Source: Trachythela sp. YZ-2020 (lineage: Eukaryota; Cnidaria; Anthozoa; Malacalcyonacea; Clavulariidae). From it: a stretch of DNA of 64,000 nucleotides. The DNA lies in contig JADLSH010000215.1 in NCBI GenBank assembly GCA_016169945.1, forward strand, positions 434,001 through 498,000. The letters run 5' to 3'. The notes beneath the pieces were generated by a model, which was not told where the DNA came from, did no database searches, and was given only the letters and a program-made list of their open reading frames with translations. How positions within the stretch are numbered: the first letter of the stretch is position 1; every line of letters begins with the position of its first letter. Shown here one piece after another: positions 24,901 to 33,995 of this stretch. The translations under genes and the position numbers were made by a program.

Positions 24901-26654
24901 AAAATAGTGGAATATTTAGCATGACGTAATATATTTCTCGCATAACTACACCAGCCAAATTATATCGCATAAAGCTGCAATATGCCCTAGCTAATGCACC
25001 CTACTTGTTATTCCGCTCCTATAATTAACCTGACTCATCAAGGGGAAACTAAATGGAGTACTAATTAAATGTTAATTCATTAACCAGGCTATCTCATGCC
25101 CATGTCTCTTCAGTTGTTAACACAATCAGTGTCTCAGGGCATGGCTGCAGAACATAGGAAGCCATGGAGCAATGCTACCTCCAAAGTCTAAGGGGCTAAT
25201 TCCAAATTAAAAATGTGCACTTCAAAACTTAGTTGATTTAAGAATTGTGGAGTTACATGCCAACCTCAAAAATAAGTTACGGGTCTTTTGTAGGATCAAT
25301 CTGCCTGAATAATTGAACAAGAACTTCGACGTTTCGAGCGAAGGCCCTTCGTCTGGAAGTTTAATAGTGTTAAACTATTAAACTTATTATAGTGTTTCAC
25401 TATTAAACTTCCAGACGAAGGGTCTTCCATTGAACGAAGGCCCTTCGTCTGGAAGTTAGTAGGAGGGATGTGTGTGTCCTGTCTATGATGTGTGTGTCCT
25501 ATGTAACTCCACAATTCTTAATTCAACTAAGGTTTGAAGCGCACATTTTGAATTTGGAATTAGCCCCTTAGACTAGAGTAGTAGAGTTACTGGCTAACAA
25601 CTCCGAAAATCATGTGGTAGGTATCTAAGGTATCTTAAAGCTTGGAGTTACTGGCCGCACCGGCATAGCCTAACTCTATTCGAAGATTGGCTGCTTCCAC
25701 AAAAATAATATGTACAGGCATGTCTCAGAATTTCAAAGCTTAAGATTGAGGCCTTGTTCAAAAAAGCATAAAAATGCAAAATTTTCCTTGGGGAGCATGC
25801 CACTCCTAGACCCCCTAGGTCCCGCCCACAATAACAATTTGCTGTTGAGGCCTGCAGACTAATAACGTTGTGTGCTAGCTGAGGCTTTAATAAGCAACTA
25901 ACAGCTCTTTTTTTGCCCTGCTTTGTCGGTAAACTGCTTTGGGATGAGCCCCCCCCCCCCAGTGGTACGCCACTGCTTTTGAACAAACAAACAATATGCT
26001 AGTATAACTAATAACACTAGGAAATGCTGTTGTCTCTCGCAAAGATTTAAACAGAATTTGGACACATTTTCATTAACGCACAAACTGTGGCAATGAATTT
26101 GAATTCATAAACACAGATTTTGCTTGGATACATCAAAAAATTTAAAGAAATATCGCGTTCCAGCACAAATGCCGCCCCCTGCAGGTCAACCTCGAAAAGG
26201 TGGATTAAATAGAATATTATTTAAAGAGCATGCAAACAAGTAAATATGGTATTAGAGAGGGGACTTATTTGAGGAGGGGTTAATAGAGGATTTATTGTAT
26301 ACTAAATGGCTATTGACCCATTACCTCAGAGATAATAGTATTCTCCCTGTGTTTTAAATTGTACGTCCATCCATTATGACATGGCTCTGTCTCAGAACTG
26401 TTATACCCAGTATATATCCGACAACCGTCCAATTGTTCTTCATTATCTCGTGTGACAATAGGTATAAAATCCTTCAACGTCTCATTAATATTTAATTTGC
26501 AGTGATGTGGCGTCTTCGCCGCATAAAATACCGCTATTAGATGGTTGCACGAAACAAATACCATATTCGTCACCAAGCAAAAATATGAAAGCAGTTGAAA
26601 TTTACCAGGATCCCCAATATTTTTGAATAATTCCTCGACTCTTTCCACCTCCAT
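9904..26654 (-). CDS. SLC22-family organic ion transporter, complete nine-exon gene
   Basis: Exons, in order: 26654-26325, 24105-23875, 15139-14943, 14549-14310, 13873-13739, 13192-13104, 11621-11504, 10581-10509, 10065-9904. Every junction has AG acceptor and GT donor, and phases join to 1575 bp, 524 codons plus TAA, close to the usual 520-580. The ATG at 26654 begins MEVERVEELF; an in-frame ATG at 26702 is possible. Motifs in order: NTIISE-FDLVC across exons 1-2, PADKYGRKP loop in exon 2, FVPESLRWLI in exon 4, RFGRRKPLAL (second MFS loop) across exons 5-6, TAELYPTVIR and NIGLGV across exons 7-8, and LPETHNKSL near the C-terminus. It is a twelve-helix plasma-membrane uniporter or exchanger for organic ions; substrate unknown. 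Intron 2 holds a 7.5-kb Copia insertion in the same orientation. Confidence 0.92.
10640..10715. repeat. Dispersed 'gacgaagggccttcgctcgaaacgtcgaa' motif, copy 1
   Basis: The block runs from 'gggtctttaggatcaatct' through 'acttcgacgtttcgagcgaa' to 'cgtctggaagtt'. It recurs almost word for word at 25276-25362, and parts recur at 25413-25457, so it is a dispersed repeat. Its function is unknown. Confidence 0.55.
11014..11284. mobile_element. Palindromic MITE, relative of 9553-9758
   Basis: It contains 'tgatcaactttttcactgtc' and its reverse complement around a centre near 11145, plus the words 'aatattacacat' and 'ctaaccc' shared with the copy at 9553. It lies in intron 7 of the complete SLC22 gene. 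Confidence 0.5.
11716..11975. mobile_element. Tc1/mariner-like MITE (260 bp, TA duplication)
   Basis: Inverted ends of about 50 bp start CAGCGGATTC and end GAATCCGCTG, continuing inward through 'gttgactgcaaaac' and 'aacgcgcgttgag'. TA flanks both sides (11714-11715, 11976-11977), which suits Tc1/mariner. No transposase is inside. It lies in intron 6, close upstream of exon 7 (11621). Confidence 0.7.
12310..13059. mobile_element. MULE-like element with a 9-bp duplication and 'ttttggtcgtttcg' subterminal arrays
   Basis: The ends are GGCATGTACTAAAACCC and GGGTTTTAGTACTTGCC. An exact 9-bp duplication GAACATTTA lies at 12301-12309 and 13060-13068. Inside each end is a 120-170 bp array of ttttggt/cgtttcg-type heptamers in opposite orientation. 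The centre (12450-12900) is unremarkable and non-coding. A 9-bp duplication fits Mutator-like elements, but no transposase is present. The right end lies only about 45 bp from exon 6 (ends 13104). Confidence 0.75.
14612..14878. repeat. 'acaagttgttgaca' self-complementary repeat, copy 2
   Basis: Same family as 5445-5700, sharing 'aacaatgttgtcatt', 'caagttgctacaaggttgtc' and 'cctgataacaagttgttg'. It lies in intron 3 of the complete SLC22 gene, next to exon 4. Confidence 0.6.
15449..15687 (-). repeat. Copia 3' LTR
   Basis: A 239-bp repeat beginning and ending TGTTA..TAACA, matching 22762-23000 with a few substitutions and small indels (differences cluster near 15581-15592). The purine tract for plus-strand priming lies just outside at 15688-15696. 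Confidence 0.9.
16023..18800 (+). CDS. LINE endonuclease-reverse transcriptase, long uninterrupted frame
   Basis: About 925 codons belong to the LINE; the open frame extends back to 15966 through antisense Copia DNA, so the first twenty or so residues of that frame are not LINE sequence. An apurinic-like endonuclease comes first (NVRSLLPK, TETWL, GGGVCAYI, VYHPPSSD, VGDFN, GRSDHN). RT follows (KSPGPDGIPNW, LRPISLTSTLSK, LLDFSKAFD, GGVPQGTVLGP, catalytic YVDD in WKYVDDSTI) and then the usual C-terminal region (IRPVLEYACQVWH, KKIQRRALRI). All catalytic motifs look intact and there is no internal stop. No LINE-derived start Met precedes the endonuclease, so the N-terminus may be lost. Confidence 0.9.
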   Translation, partial: STSAHTNERFEITNNLIKIPILNHENRRLSYPNVQRYPLSAFFLSNVRSLLPKVDELDAILKLNHASLAFITETWLNENIDDDAVQIHGYSLIRRDRKSRTGGGVCAYIKSQIPFKILTCLQDVCFETLWLYLRPHKLFRGFSCLVVCVVYHPPSSDNNALIRHLTIKLDAALSMYPNAGIILVGDFNKCPVSTILRHFTLKQIVKQPTRGNAILDLILTNMSDFCNIPLVIPPIGRSDHNSVLCSYKEGTTKNAHTKVKIRQGNNAAKSAFGKWLTDFNWTFSYRTISCEQKLDLFQDIINAGLDCFLPIKTVKLHDKDKPWVTPEFKKIIGTRQKAFHHGKSSHYQQLRNQVNRESKKLRSTFLEKKLEQLKLNPNPKKWWQSIKQLSGCPKKKVLSTLVVGNQVVSGKALAENINDAFVSVTKEIPPLNRLHIDILPENSYFDISPEFIIKEEEVYHKLSIISTSKSPGPDGIPNWVLKFYAHVLASPVASIFNASIQQATVPTMWKKANVIPIPKISSPEDITKDLRPISLTSTLSKTCERFVTDWLLEYIKEKIDRRQFGSLRNSSTTHALLSFVHHLLYETDTSKTAVRVFLLDFSKAFDLIDHNILLYKLYEMKVPSTITNWIRSFLFERKQRVKIANCVSNWQTLNGGVPQGTVLGPVLFLVMINDLLTDWNNRWKYVDDSTITESIIPDINSILQELVDIIYNWTIVNMKLNISKCKELIIDFAKYKQDFPPLIINGVAVERVSSTRVLGLIVQDNMNWNEHVNNVVKKAGKGLYLLRVLKRSNADTNTLITVYTTIIRPVLEYACQVWHFNIQEYLSEDIKKIQRRALRISLPLMSYREARNFTGIPLLKARRETLCEQFFKKNENNDKLSELLHHKATTDYDMRPRCKYNNYLCRTERFRKSFFPQIISKENSK
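16023..18985 (+). mobile_element. CR1/jockey-like LINE inserted in the Copia RNase H gene
   Basis: It lies antisense to the Copia element. The 3' end carries AATAAA-type signals and an A-tail (18973-18983). On the left the Copia sequence breaks after 'cgcgcgtaaata' and on the right resumes at 'gacagcttc', so the duplication is short (up to about 5 bp) and partly hidden in the A-tail. The 5' end is probably truncated, because no first ORF or untranslated leader is seen. Confidence 0.88.
22762..23000 (-). repeat. Copia 5' LTR
   Basis: Partner of 15449-15687. On the minus strand it is followed directly by the candidate primer-binding site at 22761-22744. ATATT, the target duplication, lies at 23001-23005. 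Confidence 0.9.
23006..23860. other. SLC22 intron 2, unannotated part
   Basis: Continuation of the host intron outside the Copia element. It contains a C-run/A-run near 23210-23225. No exon or element ends were recognised. Confidence 0.45.
24110..25180. other. SLC22 intron 1, part with transposon scraps
   Basis: 'cagtggcgtagcc' at 24159 followed by a long G-run, and a C-run at 24330, look like an end and body of a hAT-type element, but no partner end or duplication was found. The rest to 25180 shows no gene. Confidence 0.4.
25189..25574. mobile_element. MITE with about 75-bp inverted ends
   Basis: The left arm (ctaaggggctaattcc..gtggagttac, 25189-25262) and right arm (gtaactccac..ggaattagccccttag, 25499-25574) are inverted copies. 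Between them are two copies of the 'cgacgtttcgagcgaaggcccttcgtctgg' motif and a hairpin of 'aatagtg' units. No duplication was identified. Confidence 0.6.
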
Positions 26655-27703
26655 AACATATATATTTAATAATGTATACACCCTGTACAAATCACTTATC
26701 ACGATATGAATTATATTTTTGGTAGATATAAATTAGAGCACCTGATCATTGATCATAATTGATACACCAAGCTTATGCAATTATTCAATATTGGAGAGAA
26801 TATTATTTTACCACTCTTCAAGAAAGATTTTGTTCTTAAATTCTCCATTCCGCTAATTGTCAGCATTTATAAAATATCCGATGTTCAGTTGCAGTATTAA
26901 AGAACAAATATGTGTATTCTCACGCGAAAATATTTACAAATGCGCGCAGCGGAAATTTTGCAATTTTTCCTATTCATCTTGTCCGACCCCCTGGATTTCC
27001 GACAAACCTTCCAAATTTCCGACATCACTCTATGCTCTGGACAACTGATACACTCAAATTGGTCTGTTTTTCGCATTTTCAGGTTAACATTCCCGACAAA
27101 TTGTTAATCATAGGTTGTAATTTCAAATCCAGCATTATCCAGTAGATCTATAAAGTATGGTTCGGAATGCTTCGGCATTTGGTTCTACAGAATGCATGGC
27201 CATGAAATTTAGCACTGGCGGCAAGACAAGGGGGGTACGAACAGCTTTCTGCCCCCACACAATGATCTTGTGAAAAGTTGAAATCCGAGCAGAAAGTGGG
27301 GGGAGGGTGCAATGTCTAATAACAATGGGTTTATCCTTGGTTATGATTTTGCTTAGAACTCGTATTAGAATGCGTGGAACGCTGTTCAACGCTTTCTAGA
27401 AACACAATTAGAACACTGATGAATTAGAAATACCAGAAATTTCCCCGGGGGAGTTGCCCCAATATGTTTGGGAAAAGTTGTGTGTTTAGTGGAAGCACCA
27501 TAGAGGTGCATGGCACATGCGCATTGAACGGTTGCACCATGTGATTTCCATTGCCACGTACTGTATTGGCTATCGATATTCGATAGTACTAGTGAAGCAA
27601 AAAGATTTTAGATTCAAAGCGACTAGATTTCTTTAAAATTTGTCATTTGTTTGTTGGTAAGAACTTCAAAGCTGTTTTATATAAGGTTAAACCTAATTAT
27701 ATA

Positions 27704-28897
27704 ATGTCTGATCATTGTGAAGAGAGATTTTTAACATCAGACCGAGACAAGCGTCCTTATGAATGTGAAGTCTGTAAAAGGCGATTTAAACTATCTGGTC
27801 ACCTTGGAAATCACAAAAGAACACATACTGAAAAGAAACCTCATGACTGTGATCTATGTAAGAAGAGATTTACGCAATCTGGCCATTTAACAAGACATGT
27901 AAGAACTCACACTGGAGAAAAACCTTATGAGTGTGAAGTCTGTAAGAAACGATTTAAACAATCTGGCAACCTTAGAAATCATAAAAGAACACACACTGGA
28001 GAGACACCTTATGAATGTGATGTTTGTAAGAAGAGATTTATACGTCCTGTGCAGCTTGGACGTCATAAAAAAACACACACTGGAGACAAACCATATGAAT
28101 GTGATGTTTGCGAGAGAAGATTTACACAATCAGCCAACTTGGTGACACATAAAAGAGCACACACTGGGGACAAACCTTATGAATGTGATGTTTGTAAAAA
28201 AAGATTTAGACAAGCTGTCCACCTTGAAAATCATAAAAGAACACACACTGGAGAAAAACCTTATGAATGTGATCTTTGCACCAAGAGATTTTCACATTCG
28301 AGTTCCCTAGCAATACATAAAAGAACACACACGGGAGACAAACCTTACGAATGCTGTGTTTGCAAGAAAAGATTTAGACAATCTGGCCACTTTGCAGATC
28401 ATAAAAGAACACACACCGGAGAAAAACCTTATGAATGTGATGTTTGTACTAAAAGATTTAGACGTTCTGACCACCTTCGTTACCATAAAGTAACACACAC
28501 TGGAGTAAAGCCTTATGAATGTGATGTTTGCAAGAAAACATTTTCAAGCAAAAATATTCTTATGCGGCACAAAAACAAGCATTTGTTGTGCAACAGTTGT
28601 GGCAAGGAGATTATTCAACCCAAAGATTTCCAAGAACATTTTGTTGAGGATACAAATACTGGGAAATATATATGCAATAACTGTAACAAACAAGTCTCCA
28701 ATTTCATGAATTTGGTACAACATGTAGCAACGGAACATGGCAATGATGGAAAGTATCAATGTGGTCTTTGTCAAGAACTTGAATCAACAGAACCAACTGG
28801 TGTTGGATATGTTTGTTGTGTCTGTGATGTTGTGTTTGATGTTTCCAGAGAACTTGAAGATCACATGGTCACTCATGATGCAATGCAGGCAGACTAA
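27704..28897 (+). CDS. C2H2 zinc-finger protein with about ten tandem fingers
   Basis: I take ATG 27704 (MSDHCEERFLTS) as start because the same start and its upstream bases are conserved in the broken copy at 46975; the frame stays open to 27647. It encodes 397 codons. Ten fingers of the form [12 protein letters not shown] joined by THTGEKP/THTGDKP linkers run from about residue 18 to 305. They are followed by a different C-terminal part with LLCNSCGKEI, YICNNCNKQV..H, YQCGLC and VCCVCDVVF..H..H units. It is probably a nuclear DNA-binding protein; target unknown. No other domain (KRAB, BTB, ZAD) is seen, and the frame is one uninterrupted exon. Confidence 0.88.
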   Translation: MSDHCEERFLTSDRDKRPYECEVCKRRFKLSGHLGNHKRTHTEKKPHDCDLCKKRFTQSGHLTRHVRTHTGEKPYECEVCKKRFKQSGNLRNHKRTHTGETPYECDVCKKRFIRPVQLGRHKKTHTGDKPYECDVCERRFTQSANLVTHKRAHTGDKPYECDVCKKRFRQAVHLENHKRTHTGEKPYECDLCTKRFSHSSSLAIHKRTHTGDKPYECCVCKKRFRQSGHFADHKRTHTGEKPYECDVCTKRFRRSDHLRYHKVTHTGVKPYECDVCKKTFSSKNILMRHKNKHLLCNSCGKEIIQPKDFQEHFVEDTNTGKYICNNCNKQVSNFMNLVQHVATEHGNDGKYQCGLCQELESTEPTGVGYVCCVCDVVFDVSRELEDHMVTHDAMQAD

Positions 28898-28899
28898 AG

Positions 28900-30700
28900 A
28901 AAGGATTATTGTTAATTGCATGTACAGTAAAATCCTGCATAACAATAGGGAGGGGGGAGCATTTGATGCAGATGCTGTCCCCCCCCCCCCCCTCCCATTC
29001 TCATGCCCTTACTTTTAGCAATTATTTATGGTTTTTGATTAGGTAAAAACTGGTCTCACCATGCAAGAAAGTGTCATTAGCAGGTTAAACAACAGACTAT
29101 ATGCCCATGTCTGTGTCTTAGGTCTTTTATTGCAATTTTTACATCAAGGTTGCCTGTTATAAACTTTTATGATAAAATTGTTTTTCTATTAAATAATTAC
29201 AAATATTTCTCTAAATTAAAGTCAAAGGTGCTCCCTGCATATTCCTAATTCGTCCCATAATGTACGGTAAAGCCCTTATAGTTATAACTATTTTTCAAGT
29301 ATACAGGTATTATCTATTAAGAATTCAAAATTTCTGATTGATCAAAAGCCAAGGTGAAATCATCAGATCAACTCAATGGTTGCCAAATGTGGAGTTAAAA
29401 CAGCTCTGAGCAATTTGCAACCGCCGCGAACAAATTGAAATTCACAACCAGCTCAATACCTATACTGTGACCAGGTTTGTAAACAAATCCTCTTATTAGC
29501 TATTGGCAAAAAGGAAGTCAATCAAATGCTCCGAGCAACCAATTGGAGCTTCCTTTTTGCTAGTAGCCAATCAGAGGTTGTTTTGCGTCGGTTGCAAATT
29601 GCTCAGAGCAATCTCCCAATCAAAACTGCAATATTGCGTGAGAATATTGCAATGTTACTCGCAACAGAACACCGGATGTATTAATAAGCGCAAAATTTCA
29701 CTTCAAATAGTTACAAGCGTGAAACGAGGTTACAAGGTGGATAAAAAGCACCAAACTAATTTTTCAGACCTTCAACTGGTTATAAACTTTATATTTTTTA
29801 TAGTTCGCCTTATCATTGTTTTCATACCGACAAAGTGAACAAACATTCTAGAACATTGTCACAGTCCTTACTCTATGACATTGTCAATGCTTTTGGCTCC
29901 TATTAAATGCATCACATTCCTCTGTTACCCACATGCCTTTCATTTTCAGGGTATACATACCCGCGTGTTTTGTGATTTGGCGCCTAAACGAACGCATGTC
30001 TATTCTGTGACGAACGCCTAAACAGGGTGTGATTAATCAATTATCCAATCAGGTGGACGTGTGCTTTTAAATTCAACTGTTGAACCTCAACGACTTTCTC
30101 ACTTTCCTTTCTTTTTTGTTTTGGTCATCGAAGTCAGTAGTGTCATCAGCTGCAGTTTACTGGTAAATATTACAAAATATTATTATACTCCTAATATATA
30201 TTCTATATATAAATATATACAAAAGATATTTATAGTTTTTCGCTTACCTCAAAACTTGTCTGCAACAGGCTGTTTCATCTGTAAAAGAATCATCAGGCAA
30301 GATATTTATATATATCTCATGTTATTGTATATCGTACGACTCAAATATAAGAACCGAATATACACAGAATTGTCATCACGCTCTAATTAGACGCACTTCA
30401 TTCTTCATGCAAAAAGTATCACCTTATTTAGACGATTTCTGCTTTCATACAAAATGCTTTATATAGAGGGTTTTATACGTTACAACATGAGAAAAACCTT
30501 AAATACCGTTGACAACTATTAAATCCGCCGAATGGCGCCTAAACGGTGAAAATTATAACGTTTCGGTTTATGGGTCTAAAAGTAAAATGTGTATATAGTT
30601 TTTGCTTCAACGAAGAAAGCCTTCAACGTTCTGTTTCATGGTTTCATCGAGCAAGATGCCCAAAATTTAGAATATTAAATTGAAATAATCTCGCGCATTG
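28900..30700. other. Intergenic DNA downstream of the zinc-finger gene
   Basis: Mostly AT-rich and without credible genes. It includes a C-run at 28979-28992, a short TIR element (29404-29608) and a stretch of TA-rich repeats at 30180-30235. The phrases 'tggcgcctaaacg' at 29981 and 30534 recur. Confidence 0.45.
29404..29608. mobile_element. Short TIR element (205 bp)
   Basis: The ends CTCTGAGCAATTTGCAACCG and its inverse near 29589-29608 enclose a second inverted pair (aaaaaggaag / cttccttttt). No clear target duplication was found, so the superfamily is open. Confidence 0.55.
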
Positions 30701-30709
30701 CCTCAATAA

Positions 30710-31664
30710 GAGTTCGGGTTTTTGTCGAGGGTGGAATGTCGAGGTCGAAAGTCGAGGTCGAAAAATTGATTTCATTGGTACTGTTGAATTTCAGTAGAAT
30801 GGTGTAAAAACTTTTAAAAACTATACTTTTGTCAATTTACAGAACTTCTTTTAGTAAATATCAACACAGAATATTGATTAGTATATGACCGCGCCCTTGT
30901 CAATTTAACAACAATTATAAAATCTAAATCTAGTATCATTAATTTTGTGTACCCTGGTTCCAGAGGCTCTTAGAGAACGGTGAGGCGAAATATATACGAG
31001 GCGACAGAGCCTCTGGTCAAATCGATTGCGAATCTCTGTTGCCGGGATCTCGCCTAGCCGGGACGAAAAATTCCCATATAGACACTCTATCCCGGCCAGG
31101 CGGGATGAACTTTTCTTCTGAGCATGCATAAATCCCTTTTCTGCAAGAAAATATGACTTCAAGCACTTAACTGGCTTTAGCAAGCGCGCTCTAAACAAAA
31201 CTCCCTCCTCCACAATAGAACGCCTGCCACGCAGGCTAAACTGGCTTCATCCCAGCAATGTTTTTGTCCATATAAACATGCCATCCCGGCTAGACGGGAT
31301 GAAAACGTCCCGTCCCGCCTAGACAGGATCATATAAACAGGCCCTAAAATGGAGTGTACCGCTGGTTCTGGAACATCAAACACACCTGATTGCAGGTTAA
31401 AATTCATTCCAAACTCATTAAAATTCAATTCATAAACGTCACACGGTTACCTGTTCTGTTCTGGCTGCCCCGACTCGAAAATCGGGGTAGTCAGAACAGT
31501 GCAGAACAGTCATGTGACTATGTTCCATTCCATTAGTGTTCTTAGAATTCAGAGTACTCCGAACAGTAAATGGAGTACCTTGAATGAAAGCAATTTTTCG
31601 ACCCTCGATATTCGACCGCAACATTCCACCCTCAACCTCTGACCCTCGACAAAAACCCAAACTC
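30710..31664. mobile_element. MULE-like element with 9-bp duplication (955 bp)
   Basis: The left end GAGTTCGGGTTTTTGTCGAG pairs with CTCGACAAAAACCCAAACTC. The exact 9-bp duplication CCTCAATAA lies at 30701-30709 and 31665-31673. Subterminal 'gtcgaggtcgaaa' words occur inverted at both ends. The interior includes a stretch (31180-31240) like the end of the 34.8-kb element family and CGGGATG-type repeats, but no transposase. Confidence 0.75.
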
Positions 31665-31679
31665 CCTCAATAACCTACG

Positions 31680-32076
31680 CAGGGGTCTAAACATTGGGGG
31701 AGTGTGGATCATTTACTCATTTTGCCCGACGAAAGGGCATGGTCCAAACATAATGTAAAGGGGCCGGCAAAAGCCAAAAAGGTTTATGGGGGCCCTGACA
31801 TGCCGCTTGTGGGAATGCACAGGTATCGAGTGCTGAAGGCACTTTAGGGGACCTGGGGGGATGGGGGCAATATTCTTTTACTTCCCCAGATAATTGTGAA
31901 ATGTGGAGTCTCTGAAATGCCATTTTATGTACTTTGGGTAAAGATTTTATAGAATTCTGATGGTCGGAAAATGTTGTATATTAGATTAGCAAATTGCCCA
32001 AACTGGTCTTCAAGGCTTTTTGTTCTTACTCAACATGCCTTGAATCTATTTTTGCCCGACCAACGTGGCAAAATTT
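31680..32076. mobile_element. Unclassified element fragment
   Basis: It shares phrases with 9130-9300 (gggaatgcacaggtatcgag, gagtctctgaaatgccattt, ttctgatggtcgg). It sits directly against LINE sequence on its right. The ends were not defined. Confidence 0.4.
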
Positions 32077-32498
32077 GCCCTACGAAGTTACAATTGTTAA
32101 ACTTTTGTCGTATTCATAAAAGTTACTATAAGTAATAACTCTATTGTAATAATCCAAATAGTAATTTCTTTCTGCATCTCTTAATATTCTTTTAACAGCA
32201 TTCCGGGCATTTGTATAACTATTCCAATCTAGATCGTCCCGAGTCTGTAGGTATCTTAGTATTAACATTGCCGTCGTGGAAGATAGATAACAAACTTTGA
32301 GAACTTCTAGCGAGGTCAGTCATGAATAAACTCGGTGAATAGTTTTTATAACTGCGGACTGTTATCTATTTATGAGGACATTTAGGAGATTTCAGTTTGA
32401 GTTCAACATAAACTGCCACGTGGTCGCTTATTGTTGTATTTAGTACACCGCTACGACGTACTAGTGAGTTGGACGAGACTAGAATAACGTCTAACAGG

Positions 32499-33995
32499 CA
32501 GGGGCGGATCTAAGTCCAATCAGTCGCGTGACTGACGTATTTTTTTGCAAATAAATAATTAATTTATTATTTCGAAATTTGAATAATTAATTATAATATG
32601 AAATTCATATCATAGTCCAGTTTACGTCTTTACGAGCTCAGTTTTGAATTAATATATGCTTTATCTAGAGCAGCGGTAAAACGCAAGAAACTCGCAGAAT
32701 CGGGTGGTCATTATGCTCATTTGATTGGTCGAGAGGTCATTTGGACTTATCTGGACTGATCTGTGGGGTGGTCGGACTGATTTGCACCTTAAGGGATTCT
32801 TTATCAGTCCATTTCTTTCATGTTGATTGGTCAATTTGAAAATATTGACAATTCCTATAGGTTCATTTTTTTGGACTGATTCGGACTGATTCGCGGCTGG
32901 GGGCATCAGTCCTGAAAATTGCGAAATTCATGCAAAGCAGTCTTTCTACTTGTAATCTCGTATATTATAAACTATACCAAGGTTTTCATAGTAGGAAAAT
33001 TGTTTTACGATGTCGAGTATTGATATTAATATGTACGCGGACGTTCGAAATGCGATTGCACGATACGATTTAACGGCATTAAATAAACTTCGACAGTTCG
33101 ACTGTCTTTGAATGAGGTTGTCGTCGGGCAGCGAAGCCATCAAGCAGCAGCTTTTATCTTTGCTATTCAGCAACGAGAAGGCACTCAGTAGAGACTTCTC
33201 TGCTGAAATCTACGTGCCTCACAAAGATCGTGGTGGTAATTTGGGTGGTAAAGCCAAAGATAAAGCGTGCACTGCTATAACGTATGAAAATATCCAAAAT
33301 AAATAGAAATTAATATGCTGCAATATATTTTGTATGATAAATGATGCGAAGTTGAAATATAACACGCTTACACGCTTTAATACATTTTTATCGAGCAACT
33401 TGCATTGCTCTTCGGACCTTCCCGCTTTCCTAATTCTACTGTATTTAAAATACAGGATCAGAGTCACGCAATTGGAGTGTTAAAACGATGTTATTTTGCT
33501 AATTTGCATTGGATGAAAGATTTGCGATGAATATCATTTGCGATGAAAGTCTATTTATAGTATAAATTGTAATTGTAATTGGATAATGCATTTTACAAAG
33601 TATAATTGAAATATAACTCTTTATTTTGCTTGAGAATTTTATTTCACATGCAGCGATTTATCTTGTGAAGGATTTTATGTGCTTAAATTTTAAGTATAAG
33701 CCAAATTCATTTTAATTCAAAGCCTATTGAAACTACATGATGTGTACAATTCAATTGAATAAATGTCTGGGAGAAGGTATGTTTGTGAGATCATAAAAAT
33801 TCGTGTCTTTGATGTACTTCATTATCTTGCGAATTCTGCAAAATCTCACCCCCAAAACGCTTGAAATCGCATTTCAGGGAGTCTAGATTTCAGGGAGTCT
33901 AATTTTCCGGGGGGGGGCATGCCCCCATACCCCCCTAGCATGTCTCACGCCTTCGGCGTTCGACTTATGTTTCCAAAATCCTAGATCCGCCCCTG
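32499..33995. mobile_element. hAT-like element, copy 1 (1497 bp)
   Basis: The ends are CAGGGGCGGATCTA and TAGATCCGCCCCTG. The exact 8-bp duplication CTAACAGG lies at 32491-32498 and 33996-34003. It interrupts a LINE endonuclease frame. No hAT transposase motif is visible. It carries a small open frame (33010-33306) also kept in the inverted copy at 44340-46153. Long nearly identical stretches between the two suggest recent spread. Confidence 0.9.
33010..33306 (+). other. Conserved small open frame inside the hAT-like element (one in-frame TGA)
   Basis: From ATG 33010 (MSSIDINMYADVRN..) the frame runs 33 codons to TGA at 33109-33111, then continues in the same frame from an ATG at 33112 (MRLSSGSEAIKQQLL..) for 64 codons to TAG at 33304. 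The second copy of the element (45293-44997) keeps the same frame and the same TGA. I do not recognise the product. It could be captured host coding sequence or a transposase scrap. Confidence 0.4.

Noticed and set aside
24159..25975. A single large hAT element bounded by 'cagtggcgtagcc' and 'tacgccactg'
   Set aside because: The two ends match only loosely, no target duplication was found, and an independent TIR element lies between.
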